The notes under the pieces are model-generated. The model did no database searches and was not told the origin of the DNA. It saw only the letters and a list, made by a program, of their open reading frames with translations. Below, piece after piece: positions 8,585-16,925 of a DNA stretch of 64,000 bases (position 1 is the stretch's first letter; each line of letters starts with the position of its first letter). The position numbers and the translations under genes are program-made. The stretch comes from Glutamicibacter sp002979865 (lineage in GTDB: Bacteria; Actinomycetota; Actinomycetes; Actinomycetales; Micrococcaceae): the NCBI RefSeq assembly GCF_050030965.1, contig NZ_CP188297.1:2914001-2978000 (forward strand). The letters run 5' to 3'.

Positions 8585-8872
8585 CTATTCTCCCGCAATA
8601 CGGTTGAGAGTTTTCATCAGTTTCTTGAAGGTGCGCTGGCCACTCTCCGACAGGCACACGAGGGTGATGCCGTAGCGGTCTTTGCGTTCCTTTGACAGGT
8701 GGATTAGTTCACGATTTTCCAGATCCTTGAGGATCTTTGAAAGGTCGGCGGTGGACAGCCCCGTGGCTGCTTGGAGTCCAGCGAAATCCGCCTGTTCTAC
8801 TTGGCTCAGATGCGCCAGCGTAACGAATCTTTTGGGCGCCAGAAGCAAGGGATCAAGTTCTTGGTAATTCAT
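8585..8872 (-). CDS. Winged-helix transcriptional regulator (HTH_34 type)
   Basis: A 95-residue DNA-binding protein. The pattern LDPLLLAPKRFVTLAHLSQVEQADFAGLQAATGLS followed by LSKILKDLENRELI and YGITLVCLSESGQRTF fits the small winged-helix group PF13601, related to MarR/PadR regulators. The ATG at 8872 is five bases after the stop of the membrane-protein gene, giving tight coupling; no ligand domain is present. A perfect palindrome in front of the unit is the natural candidate for its own operator. The target is inferred from position only. Confidence 0.85.
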   Translation of the reverse strand: MNYQELDPLLLAPKRFVTLAHLSQVEQADFAGLQAATGLSTADLSKILKDLENRELIHLSKERKDRYGITLVCLSESGQRTFKKLMKTLNRIAGE

Positions 8873-8877
8873 GGAGC

Positions 8878-9309
8878 TCAGCGCCGAATTAACAGGAAGA
8901 GATAGTAGCCAAGCCACAGCATCGGTGCGAAGCCTCCCAGCAGCAGCGCTTCAGGCCAAGGTGCGGTTTCATGATGGACGATGCTTCGCCAAATAGGCAG
9001 GAGCAACCAGGTGGCAAAAATGGCCAGGATCGTGCGGGCACCGGGATAACGCGGTTCATTGATGCGGCGCTGCCGCGCAGCGAACCAGTGATTCGCTGAC
9101 AAAAAGGCAATAATTGCTGGCGCTATGGAGATCCAACCGTATCCGGACAGTGCCAGTAGTCCTGCCGCCAATGATGCGGCAACAACCAAGATCGCTATCG
9201 CGTGATCGACGGCCTTGAGTTCGCGGCGGGGGCGGTGGGGGACCGAGCCCAGCAGTTGCTGCGCCTTGCCGGGCGATAGCGGGGTGGATGAACTGGAATC
9301 TTGGCTCAT
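8878..9309 (-). CDS. Multi-span membrane protein coupled to the regulator
   Basis: A 143-residue protein of unknown function. After a hydrophilic N terminus (about 35 residues) there are four likely membrane segments: HAIAILVVAASLAAGLLALS, WISIAPAIIAFLSANHW, ILAIFATWLLLPIW and LLLGGFAPMLWLGYYLFLLI. It is the first gene of a unit with a winged-helix regulator and an NmrA-like oxidoreductase. Pairs of a PF13601 regulator with a small membrane protein are widespread in actinobacteria, but I know of no proven job. The start at 9309 sits close to the palindromic operator. Confidence 0.75.
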   Translation of the reverse strand: MSQDSSSSTPLSPGKAQQLLGSVPHRPRRELKAVDHAIAILVVAASLAAGLLALSGYGWISIAPAIIAFLSANHWFAARQRRINEPRYPGARTILAIFATWLLLPIWRSIVHHETAPWPEALLLGGFAPMLWLGYYLFLLIRR

Positions 9310-9319
9310 GCCTCAATCT

Positions 9320-9335
9320 TTGCAACTAGTTGCAA
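9320..9335. promoter_or_regulatory. Perfect 16-bp palindrome, candidate operator
   Basis: TTGCAACTAGTTGCAA is a perfect palindrome 10 bases before the membrane-protein start codon on the minus strand; a third TTGCAA half follows at 9339-9344. It lies between two divergent units, where a repressor could control both. The winged-helix regulator in the leftward unit is the likely binder, by inference. Confidence 0.65.
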
Positions 9336-9459
9336 TATTTGCAAGTAGTATTTTGTTTCAATTCCGTATCTGTTCATGCTTTTTATGATCGGACGGTTGA
9401 GGAACTGCTATTCTCGGACGGAGCCAGCTAAACCACCCACGGCACCGAGGCACGTCAAC

Positions 9460-10197
9460 ATGAATGCTTTTTCTGCTCGATCTGAAACAGCCATGGATCA
9501 CCGTCGGAGTGCATTCGCGTGGCGACCTGAAGCCGATACGCTCATTGCCTTGGCCACGTTGCTGGCGTTTTCCCTGTGCTACTACGCGGGGACCGCGATT
9601 GATAGCCTTTTTCTCTGGCTCGGCATTTTGGTCTTCGGAACCTTTGTCCCTCTCTGGACGGTGCTGCACCGGCGCCGAGAGACTCTTGCAGGGGTGGGGA
9701 TCACGAGAAAACTCCTGCTGGCATCCCTCGCTATTTCCCTGGTGCTGGGTGCCGGGTCCGCCTACCAGCTGGTCACCTTGGCCAACGCCAGTGGCGCCGA
9801 TATCGCAAGCCATCTGGCGGCGAACTTCTTGGTCTTGTGGGAACCGTTCTTTGTCTTTGGATGGTTGTATCTGCGGTGGGAACGCGCTTTCGGATGGTTG
9901 CCAGCTATTGCGCTGACTGGCCTCGGCTTCATGGTTCAGCACCTCGGTTCGGTTCCGGTGGCAGCTGCAGCAGGATTCGGTGTTTTCGCGATCTTGTTCG
10001 CGATTGCCTTTGCCATGATGCGCAACCTCGCGGTGTTGTGGCCGCTGTTCTACCCAGTAGCCAGTGGAATCGGGACCTTGCAGGCTGGGTATTCGATGGG
10101 ATGGGGCGATGCCGGCATCTCGGCTATCGTACTGGTGCTCCAGCTGGTGATCTTCTGGTGGATCGCCAAGAGGGCCAAAAGCCTGCCTGCAGCCTAG
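9460..10197 (+). CDS. CPBP-like polytopic membrane protein
   Basis: About 245 residues with seven to eight hydrophobic helices. The segment WEPFFVFGWLYLRWERAFGW followed by GFMVQHLGSVP corresponds in position to the EExxxRG and FxxxH motifs of CPBP (CAAX-protease-like) proteins, but the paired glutamates are missing (only one E), so protease activity is doubtful. I chose the ATG at 9460; 9376 and 9493 are other in-frame ATGs and no site has a strong ribosome-binding sequence. It is divergent from the regulator unit and shares the palindrome region. Confidence 0.7.
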   Translation: MNAFSARSETAMDHRRSAFAWRPEADTLIALATLLAFSLCYYAGTAIDSLFLWLGILVFGTFVPLWTVLHRRRETLAGVGITRKLLLASLAISLVLGAGSAYQLVTLANASGADIASHLAANFLVLWEPFFVFGWLYLRWERAFGWLPAIALTGLGFMVQHLGSVPVAAAAGFGVFAILFAIAFAMMRNLAVLWPLFYPVASGIGTLQAGYSMGWGDAGISAIVLVLQLVIFWWIAKRAKSLPAA

Positions 10198-10688
10198 CCC
10201 AAGGCGCCAGCGGCATAGGCAGCCTGCCCGACATGGACCGAGGCGTCGTCAATGATCGATACCAAGCGCACCCCACGGGTAACCGCCGGGTCCCAGCTTC
10301 GATCAATGATTTCGTCGAGTTCGTCCTCGCGCAGTCTTGAGGCGTAGCCGCCGAGCGCGGAAAAGCACGCCTCCAAATAGTCCAGGAGCAGCTGCTGGTC
10401 GTTGACGATGATCGAGCGAGCCTGCTCGGCGCTGTGCCCGAAGCCCATCGAATCGCCGAGCTCGCCCAAATTGAAGCGGTCCCGGAACTGCTCCCAGAGT
10501 TCAGGCTGACCGCTCAGCGCCGAGAGCTGGATATCTGCTTCGCGCCCTGAATGCCAGAGAAGCCATGCAATGGAGTTGGGGTGGTTGCCCGGGTGCGCGT
10601 TGAGCTGTTCATTGCCCAGCTGCGGAAGCGCGCGTGCCGCGTCAATTGTCCGCTGGGCCAAGTCTGACAGGAGCTCGGAGACTTTCAT
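10194..10688 (-). CDS. DinB-family protein
   Basis: A 164-residue four-helix-bundle protein of the DinB/mycothiol-dependent metalloenzyme superfamily. NSIAWLLWHSGREADIQL (about residues 37-54) and HVGQAAYAAG at the C terminus carry two of the usual metal-ligand histidines. Some relatives use mycothiol, the actinobacterial thiol, for isomerisation or detoxification, which fits the host; the substrate is not evident. Its ATG overlaps the stop of the upstream GNAT gene (ATGA), so they are translationally coupled. It converges with and just overlaps the CPBP-like gene. Confidence 0.85.
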   Translation of the reverse strand: MKVSELLSDLAQRTIDAARALPQLGNEQLNAHPGNHPNSIAWLLWHSGREADIQLSALSGQPELWEQFRDRFNLGELGDSMGFGHSAEQARSIIVNDQQLLLDYLEACFSALGGYASRLREDELDEIIDRSWDPAVTRGVRLVSIIDDASVHVGQAAYAAGALG

Positions 10689-11584
10689 GATTCCTCGTTC
10701 TTCCCGCGATGCCAGTCGCAGGATTCGTTATCGGCAATGAATTCGGCGGCGAGATAGGTGGCAACGGCGGCAGTGTTGTCGCTGGCAGTGCATACCAAGG
10801 CGCTGGATGCTCCCATGGATCGCAGTTCTGCAGCGGCCGCCAGGCTGATCGCCGTGCCGTACCCCTGGCCGCGGGATGCCGGATGCACCGCGATGGGCTC
10901 CAGCAGCCCTGGCCGTCCGGGACCAGCAGACCAGACCGCTGCGACAGCCAGCGGGTTCATGTCGCTGTCATAGGCGGTCAGGCATTGCCCCTGGGCATAG
11001 ATGGGAGTACTGGCCATGGTATGCCAGCGCTGCACCGCACGCGCCAAGTCTTCTGCTGAGAAATCGGCGCCGCGAAAGGCATTGAGGTGGACTTCCATCC
11101 ATTGGCTGGCTTGGGCGGAATCGACCCGCCGAAAGGTAAGCTCCGGCAGATGCACCGGAGTGTCCAGCGAACGGCGCAAGGGAGTCCATGCTTCGCCCGG
11201 AACCCACCCGTTGGCCTGCAGGACCTGGCCCAAGGCCGTCGCGCCGCGGGCTTCGATGCTGGCGGATGAGGAAGGGAAGATCCGCTGTTGCGGCGAGAGG
11301 AGGTCGGTGTGGATCTGCTCGGCCAGCGGCTGGATGCCGACGTAGTCCGGATGCAGGGCCATTCGCATGAGATCCGGGCCATCGAGCAGGCCAATGGCAT
11401 AAATCGATTCGCGATCCGCCCAGACCCGCAGGCTTTGCGCAGTGATTTCCAGACCCCGCATTGCGTACCAGCCCACATCCCCGGGATGCAGCTGCAGGGG
11501 CAGGCCATCGCGTTGCCAGCTGGCGAGCTCATCGACGAGGTCGGCAACCTGCGCCGCGGCGGGGGTAAGCATTCTAAGGCCCAT
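10685..11584 (-). CDS. GNAT-family N-acetyltransferase (tandem-type, about 299 aa)
   Basis: An acetyltransferase of about 299 residues with the functional domain in the C-terminal half: LLEPIAVHPASRGQGYGTAISLAAAAELR is the acetyl-CoA loop (R-G-Q-G-Y-G), followed by ALVCTASDNTAAVATY. The N-terminal half (GDVGWYAMRG...HPDYVG...) looks like a degenerate second GNAT repeat. I start at the ATG at 11584; another ATG at 11572 is possible, and the frame upstream is low-complexity and not part of the gene. It is the first gene of a unit with DinB. Confidence 0.8.
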   Translation of the reverse strand: MGLRMLTPAAAQVADLVDELASWQRDGLPLQLHPGDVGWYAMRGLEITAQSLRVWADRESIYAIGLLDGPDLMRMALHPDYVGIQPLAEQIHTDLLSPQQRIFPSSSASIEARGATALGQVLQANGWVPGEAWTPLRRSLDTPVHLPELTFRRVDSAQASQWMEVHLNAFRGADFSAEDLARAVQRWHTMASTPIYAQGQCLTAYDSDMNPLAVAAVWSAGPGRPGLLEPIAVHPASRGQGYGTAISLAAAAELRSMGASSALVCTASDNTAAVATYLAAEFIADNESCDWHRGKNEES

Positions 11585-11630
11585 TGCCCCATTCAAGCAC
11601 TGGGCCTGCCATGGGACAAGGGTTCGCGAC

Positions 11631-11677
11631 AGGCAGCGGGCCAGCAGCATCCGCCGGATGCTGCTGGCCCGCTGCCT
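11631..11677 (-). terminator. Perfect 22-bp stem, 3-base loop
   Basis: Two arms of 22 bases (11631-11652 and 11656-11677) pair perfectly around a GCC loop, only 24 bases past the stop of the large flavoenzyme gene. No U tract follows on either strand, which is tolerated for high-GC terminators. It separates that gene from the GNAT-DinB unit. Confidence 0.75.
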
Positions 11678-11700
11678 ATGGGCGTGCAAGTTGCATCGGA

Positions 11701-13812
11701 CTACAGGTCGGCGGTGGCCTTCCACGCAGAATGCACGGCACCGTGGATGTAGTTGACCGCACTGGCATCGCCGATGACATCGACGCTGAATCCGGCACCG
11801 CGCAGCTGATCGGCTACCGGCGCGGCACTCGTGGTGCCATCGGCGTAGATGACCATGTCGGCCGGGGCGCTGAACTGCTCTTCGCCTTCGGTCCATTCCA
11901 CGGTCTTCTCGGTGATGCGGGTGACCGAGACATTGCGGTGGATCTTGACGCCATGCGCGAGATTCTCCTTGACGGCGGTCCAGCGGCGCGGCATGGCCAG
12001 CGGCAAGCCCAGCTGCTGGCTCTCATGGACCAGAGTGACGTTGCGGCCGCGCTCGGCCAGGAACTCGGCCAGTTCCAGTCCCACCAGCGAGCCGCCGATG
12101 ACTACAACGTCCTTGCCCATCGGCAGCCAGAACTTGGTGAACTGGCGGACGAATTCCGGGGACTTGGTCAAGCCCGAGAGCCGTCCGAGCTTGCCCATGG
12201 TGCTCAGCACCAGTCCGGCTTCCTCGGCTGTAGCGGTACCCAGCATCATGGCGCGCAGGGTGTCGCCGGTCTGCACGTTGGGCAGGTCGCCACCTGGCAT
12301 GTCCGGCTTCGGGCGCACGGCGCCGGTAGCTACAATGACGTGGTCGGGGTTCAGCCCGCGGATGGTTTCCGCGGTGGCTGGGGTATTGAGCTTCACCGCA
12401 ACCCGCAGGCGCTTGAGCTCGGATTTCAACCAGCGCAGCAGACGCTCGTTATCCGGGGTGGTCATGGTGGAGAACCACATGGTTCCGCCCAAGCGGTCGG
12501 CCTTGTCGACGATGGTCACCCGGTGCCCGCGCTCGGTGAGCACGCGTGCGCTCTCCATGCCCGCAGGGCCCGCGCCAACGACAACCACATGCTTCGAGGC
12601 GCTTGCCGGCTTCAACGGCAGCAGCTTCTCGTTACCCAGGGCCGGGTTCACTGCGCAGAACGGGGTGTCATCGAAGAAGTTCTCCGCCACGCACAGGTAG
12701 CAATTGATGCATGGGCGCACCTGGTCAAGCTTTCCGTCGCGCAGCTTGTTGGGAAGCTCCGGGTCGGCCAGCAGCTGGCGTCCCATGGCGGCGAAGTCCA
12801 CCTTGTTCTGGGCGATCGCCTTCTCGGAAATGTCCGGGAGCATGCGGCCCACGGCGATCACCGGAATGGAAACATGCTTCTTGATCTCTGCGGCATTCTC
12901 CAGGTAGGCCCCGACCTTGTTCGGCAGCGGCCCGTCGGTGAAGTTGTCGAAGGGGTTGCGTCCCCAACCGGTCACGTGGATGCCGTCAGCGCCTGCGGCT
13001 TCGAACATCTTGGACGCCTCGATGGATTCGGCAAGGTTCAACGCGCCTTCCTGGCCGTATTCCTCTCCGGCTACGCGCACCAGGATCGCCAAGGAATCTC
13101 CCACACGTTCCTTGACGGCGGCGATGACCTGGCAGGCCAGGCGGGCACGGTTCTCCAGCGAGCCGCCGTACTGGTCGGTGCGCAGATTATCGCGCTGGTT
13201 CAAGAAGACGCCAAGGATGTATCCGTGCGCCGCGTGGATCTCGATGGCGTCTGCTCCGCCCTTGGCTACGCGTTCTGCCGCGTCGGCCCATGCGGCGATC
13301 AGCCAGTCGATGTCCTCTTGGGCCATCTCGTGGTAGCTGGCTTGCTTGCCCTTGGTGGCAGCACCCATCTTCGCGAGTTCCTCGGGGGTGCAGTCGGCCA
13401 GCGCGCTCATGGAGTAGCTGTAGTCCGGCTTGTTCGGCGCCATGACTGGACGTCCGTTGGCGGTGTCTACGCGCGCTACCTTGCCATGGTGGGTGGACTG
13501 GATGCACAGCTTGGAGCCTGCAGCGTGGATGGCGTCGGCCAGTGCCTTGATGCCCGGGATGTATTTGTCCTCTGACAGTCCCGGTTCTTTCATCGAGGCC
13601 GCTCCGTAAGGGAAGGCGATAGCGCATGCGCCGGTGATGACAAGTCCGGCTCCGCCGGCGGCACGCGCGACATAGTGGTCGATTTCCGACTGCTCGATTT
13701 CACCGCCTTCGGAAACGTTCATGTCCATAGCGGGAAGGACAATGCGGTTGGCGGTGCTCATAGGCCCGATCCGGCCTTCTGACATCAGGTGGGGAAAATC
13801 CGTGTTGCTCAT
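11701..13812 (-). CDS. 2,4-dienoyl-CoA reductase-like flavin/Fe-S oxidoreductase
   Basis: A 703-residue enzyme of the FadH/enoate reductase/trimethylamine dehydrogenase group. Residues 1-360 form an Old-Yellow-Enzyme FMN barrel (IHAAHGYILGVFLNQ, RTDQYGGSLENRARL). C368, C371, C374 and C386 (CINCYLC...FCAVNP) form a 4Fe-4S site. Then come an FAD domain (VVVVGAGPAGME, 409-420) and an NAD(P)H domain (VVVIGGSLVGLELAEF). It would reduce an activated C=C bond such as a dienoyl-CoA, or demethylate an amine; the substrate is not fixed. It is monocistronic, with a strong hairpin behind it and an AT-rich promoter region in front. Confidence 0.9.
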   Translation of the reverse strand: MSNTDFPHLMSEGRIGPMSTANRIVLPAMDMNVSEGGEIEQSEIDHYVARAAGGAGLVITGACAIAFPYGAASMKEPGLSEDKYIPGIKALADAIHAAGSKLCIQSTHHGKVARVDTANGRPVMAPNKPDYSYSMSALADCTPEELAKMGAATKGKQASYHEMAQEDIDWLIAAWADAAERVAKGGADAIEIHAAHGYILGVFLNQRDNLRTDQYGGSLENRARLACQVIAAVKERVGDSLAILVRVAGEEYGQEGALNLAESIEASKMFEAAGADGIHVTGWGRNPFDNFTDGPLPNKVGAYLENAAEIKKHVSIPVIAVGRMLPDISEKAIAQNKVDFAAMGRQLLADPELPNKLRDGKLDQVRPCINCYLCVAENFFDDTPFCAVNPALGNEKLLPLKPASASKHVVVVGAGPAGMESARVLTERGHRVTIVDKADRLGGTMWFSTMTTPDNERLLRWLKSELKRLRVAVKLNTPATAETIRGLNPDHVIVATGAVRPKPDMPGGDLPNVQTGDTLRAMMLGTATAEEAGLVLSTMGKLGRLSGLTKSPEFVRQFTKFWLPMGKDVVVIGGSLVGLELAEFLAERGRNVTLVHESQQLGLPLAMPRRWTAVKENLAHGVKIHRNVSVTRITEKTVEWTEGEEQFSAPADMVIYADGTTSAAPVADQLRGAGFSVDVIGDASAVNYIHGAVHSAWKATADL

Positions 13813-14087
13813 GGCAACATAATACCGGCGGAAAATGCTCCAATTTCCGCCAGGAGAATCTTGGAATTGGAATTAATGGCACTAAGATAAACAACTTGCT
13901 CAAATTCAAGCATGTCATCATGGTGTTAGAAATTAGCATTGCAACTAATTCTTATGGAAATCCTGCGAAAAGAATTCTTGTTTCCATTGCCTAAGTCAAC
14001 GATAATCAATTTCCATATGTGGATATTATTGGCCGGTTCAACGAATGCGCGAAGTGACCGGAATCACCCCAGCGGTAAGCTGGAAGC
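13813..14087. promoter_or_regulatory. AT-rich divergent promoter region
   Basis: A 275-base stretch visibly richer in A and T than its surroundings, between the divergent flavoenzyme and glyoxalase-fold genes. It has no gene. It holds an inverted repeat AATTAG-N8-CTAATT (13931-13950) and a run of TA-rich hexamers that could serve as -10 elements. It is a plausible operator region for one or both genes. Confidence 0.5.
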
Positions 14088-14774
14088 ATGTACTGGGAAA
14101 ATATCGTCTTCGATGCCGAAAGCCCGAAACAGCAAGGGGAATTCTGGGAGGTCCTGCTCAAGTGCCAGATGCTGACCGATAACGCCGACGGCTATGAAAC
14201 CCGACTGCAGCTGGCCGGACCGCGATACCTGGATTTGTGCTTCCCCGCTGTCCGGAACCCGGACCGTGCTCAACAGCGCGTGCACCTGATCCTCGGATCC
14301 GGCACCCATTTCAGCGAACGCCTTGGCGATCGGCACCGGGATGCCATGGAGTCCAGGCTCGATGCCGCAGGCAACGAATTTCTGCTCCGTGCCCACGATC
14401 AGGACGCAAGCGGCTTGGTGCTTGAAGCCCTGCAACTGGCCTGCGTTGACCCGGCCGGAGATGCAGAATTCTGGAAGCAGCTGCTGGGATGGGACATCGT
14501 TGCGCGGTCTCCAGTGGTTCTGGCTCATCCATCAGGCGCGGGCCCGCGGCTGGTCCTTGTCCGGGAAGCTTCACCCAAGACTGCGGGGAAGAATGCGATC
14601 CATCTGGACCTGCGTCTCGAACAGGCCGAGAGCATGGAGGACGCGTTGGGAATCATCTGCGCATTGGGCGGCAAGGAACTGGACCGTCCGTGGGGTACGC
14701 TGCCATGGCGGGTATTCCAGGACCGCTCGGGCAATGAATTTTGCGTCCTGGCCCCGTCGGCTTCCAACCGGTGA
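14088..14774 (+). CDS. VOC-superfamily protein, two domains
   Basis: A 228-residue protein with two glyoxalase-like halves: MYWENIVFDAESPKQQGEFW opens the first and LVLEALQLACVDPAGDAEFW the second, each followed by strands ending YLDLCF / RLVLVRE and a final GNEFCVL. This is the PF18029 (Glyoxalase_6) layout common in actinobacteria, often annotated as glyoxalase-like without a known substrate. It is transcribed away from the flavoenzyme gene. The ATG at 14088 lies 11 bases after AAGC TGG-type sequence with no clear Shine-Dalgarno. Confidence 0.82.
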   Translation: MYWENIVFDAESPKQQGEFWEVLLKCQMLTDNADGYETRLQLAGPRYLDLCFPAVRNPDRAQQRVHLILGSGTHFSERLGDRHRDAMESRLDAAGNEFLLRAHDQDASGLVLEALQLACVDPAGDAEFWKQLLGWDIVARSPVVLAHPSGAGPRLVLVREASPKTAGKNAIHLDLRLEQAESMEDALGIICALGGKELDRPWGTLPWRVFQDRSGNEFCVLAPSASNR

Positions 14775-14834
14775 CGGATCCGGCAACGCCCCGAGGCCGC
14801 TAAACGCAATTATCGGCACTACCCAAGGAAGAAA

Positions 14835-15554
14835 GTGCAACCACACCTAGGCAATGAGCACACCGTTGCGGTGATCCCGGGGCAGTCACGCCGCGGGATC
14901 GCGGCTCTGGCGCTCCTGCTCGCAACTGCCACCCATTTGCTGGCACAACTGTTCTGGCCTTCGGGGCTGCTGGCGGACGCCACGCAGATCCTGCTGATGC
15001 CGCTGTTGGCAGGAACGGTTCTCGCCCTCACCACCTCGCCGCGTGGCACACTGATCCGGCTGGTGCTCATAGCCCTTTTCTTCTCCTGGGTCGGTGACAC
15101 CTTGCCCCGGTTCATGGACGGCGATTCTGCATTCCTGGCCATGGTTAGCGCATTCCTGGTTGCGCAGTTCTTCTACATCGCCGCTCTGGCAAGATACTGG
15201 AAATCTTCGATACTGCGCCATTGGTGGATGCCGCTTCCTTATCTTGCCGCATTTGCCCTGCTGCTGGTCCTCTGCTCACCCGGTGCGGGAGTGCTGCTCG
15301 CCCCGGTGATCATCTATGGCTTGGCATTGATGATGATGTCCATCCTCAGTACCGGGCTGGGTCCGATCGCAGGCTTCGGCGGCGCAATATTCTTCCTCTC
15401 CGATTCCTTGATCGCACTGCGCTCATTTGCGGATATCGATGTCCCCGGAATGGGATTCTGGATTATGCTCACCTACGTAGCTGGCCAATGGATGATCAGC
15501 TACGCTGCGAGCCAGCGCGAGGCACAGGAGAAGAGCACGGTGAAATGCGAGTAG
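14835..15554 (+). CDS. Lysoplasmalogenase (YhhN family)
   Basis: A 239-residue membrane protein with about eight helices. ALFFSWVGDTLPRF and GPIAGFGGAIFFLSDSLIAL carry the paired aspartates of the YhhN/TMEM86 family, which hydrolyse the vinyl-ether bond of lysoplasmalogen. In actinobacteria the natural substrate is uncertain since plasmalogens are rare. The GTG at 14835 follows AAGGAAGAAA. The stop overlaps the start of the alpha/beta hydrolase by ten bases, suggesting joint lipid handling. Confidence 0.85.
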   Translation: MQPHLGNEHTVAVIPGQSRRGIAALALLLATATHLLAQLFWPSGLLADATQILLMPLLAGTVLALTTSPRGTLIRLVLIALFFSWVGDTLPRFMDGDSAFLAMVSAFLVAQFFYIAALARYWKSSILRHWWMPLPYLAAFALLLVLCSPGAGVLLAPVIIYGLALMMMSILSTGLGPIAGFGGAIFFLSDSLIALRSFADIDVPGMGFWIMLTYVAGQWMISYAASQREAQEKSTVKCE

Positions 15555-16381
15555 CGCCAAAGAGCAGGATCCCGTTGTTCATGGTGCATGGCAACGGGGT
15601 AGACCACCGTATCCTCAAGCCGCTGGAAGCAGAGCTGGCCAACGCGCAGATCTTCGACTTGCACTACGTCGACTTGCCCGGCTTCGGAACCTGTCCACCG
15701 CTAGGGAATCCCGGGGGACTGCCAGAACTTGCAAACTGGTTGGAGGAACTGATCAGGCAAACCGCGGGAGAGGGGCCGTTCGCACTGCTGGGCAACTCTC
15801 TTGGCGCCTTGCTCTGCCAGGAGATGGCCGACAGGTTTCCCGGCCAGACCCAAGGACTATTCCTCCTGGCCCCAGTGGTCTTTCCCGATGCCTCGCGGCG
15901 CACTGTGCCCGAAGCGCAGGTAGTCGTAGAGGATCCCGGGCTGTTGGCCCGGATAGATCCCCGCCAAGCACAGCAATTCTCCGATATTGCCGTGGTGCAA
16001 TCGCAGCAGGCGTGGCAGAGCTTCGCGCAGTGGGTGCTGCCCGGGCTGGACTGCGCGAACTTGCGCTCTATGGCCAAGCTATCCAAGCGCTACTTCCTGG
16101 ATCCTCTGCCCGTGGAGCGTAAACGCCAGCTGGATATTCCGGTAACCATCCTGTGCGGGAAACAAGACCACATCACCGGATACCGGGATCCCGAGCAGCT
16201 ATCGCGCCGGTACCCCTCGATGAGGATCCGCGTGCTTGATTCTGCAGGGCATAACGTGCACCTTGAGCAGCCCGAGCAGGCCGCGGCCGAATTGCGGGAC
16301 TGGGCCCACCGCACGGGCCGCATGAACGAGCCGGCTAAGCCGGGGAAAAACCGCATGCTGGTGTGCCGCAACGATCCATGA
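15545..16381 (+). CDS. Alpha/beta-fold hydrolase
   Basis: A 278-residue hydrolase. The nucleophile is S85 in LLGNSLGALL, the acid is in LCGKQDHITG and the histidine in SAGHNVHLEQPEQAA, in the proper order for the triad. The oxyanion-hole turn is MVHGNGVDH. The substrate is unknown; overlap with the YhhN lysoplasmalogenase suggests a lipid or ester substrate, by inference. The ATG at 15545 is chosen because it is coupled to the upstream stop, while the longer frame upstream belongs to the YhhN gene in another phase. Confidence 0.87.
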   Translation: MRVAPKSRIPLFMVHGNGVDHRILKPLEAELANAQIFDLHYVDLPGFGTCPPLGNPGGLPELANWLEELIRQTAGEGPFALLGNSLGALLCQEMADRFPGQTQGLFLLAPVVFPDASRRTVPEAQVVVEDPGLLARIDPRQAQQFSDIAVVQSQQAWQSFAQWVLPGLDCANLRSMAKLSKRYFLDPLPVERKRQLDIPVTILCGKQDHITGYRDPEQLSRRYPSMRIRVLDSAGHNVHLEQPEQAAAELRDWAHRTGRMNEPAKPGKNRMLVCRNDP

Positions 16382-16459
16382 AAACTTGAGGAATCGCTGG
16401 CACCCGGCTACATTTCGAATCAGCAAGTACGGATTCGCTTGAGCATGAAGGAATATGGC

Positions 16460-16894
16460 ATGGAAGAGACTCTCCTGCTGCGCGAGCTGTCGAGCGTAGA
16501 TGAAGTGCCTGACCTGCTCGACATTTGGCGCAGTTCGGTGGAACGCCGGGGAGACTTCCTCTCGGCTGCTGATATTGATGCGGTGGCCGTCGCCCTGGAA
16601 GCTGTCTATAGCCAATCGGTCTCAGTCAGGATTGCCCAGCATGGTCGACGCATTGTTGGCTTTGCGGCATGGAGCAGTACACGCATCGAACTGCTCTGGG
16701 TGAGGCACACTGATCGCCAGAAGGGTGTGGGCCGCATACTGCTGGATGAAATCATCGCCAGCATTCCCGGGATCAGCGTTCATCTCGATTGCCAGCGCCA
16801 GCCTGCCATTGCGTTCTTTGGCGACTGCGGATTCGTGCCTGTGCCCGGGGAAACTGCATCGTCGCCGCAACGAGTCGTATTGCGCCACGTGTAG
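16460..16894 (+). CDS. GNAT-family N-acetyltransferase
   Basis: A 144-residue acetyltransferase. ELLWVRHTDRQKGVGRILLDEII gives the acetyl-CoA strand and loop (QKGVGR), and AIAFFGDCGFVPVPGE the C-terminal block, like small PA4866/ElaA-type GNATs. I start at the ATG at 16460, seven bases after AAGGA; a TTG at 16439 and an ATG at 16445 are alternatives. It is a single gene between the hydrolase and the OsmC gene, all on the same strand. Confidence 0.82.
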   Translation: MEETLLLRELSSVDEVPDLLDIWRSSVERRGDFLSAADIDAVAVALEAVYSQSVSVRIAQHGRRIVGFAAWSSTRIELLWVRHTDRQKGVGRILLDEIIASIPGISVHLDCQRQPAIAFFGDCGFVPVPGETASSPQRVVLRHV

Positions 16895-16925
16895 TCTTCA
16901 GCCTGGATCGTGGCACGATAGTTTC

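Noticed and set aside
11584..13575. A 663-codon open frame on the plus strand
   Set aside because: It lies opposite the large flavoenzyme, is His/Gly/Gln-rich with no family pattern, and is a by-product of high-GC codon bias.
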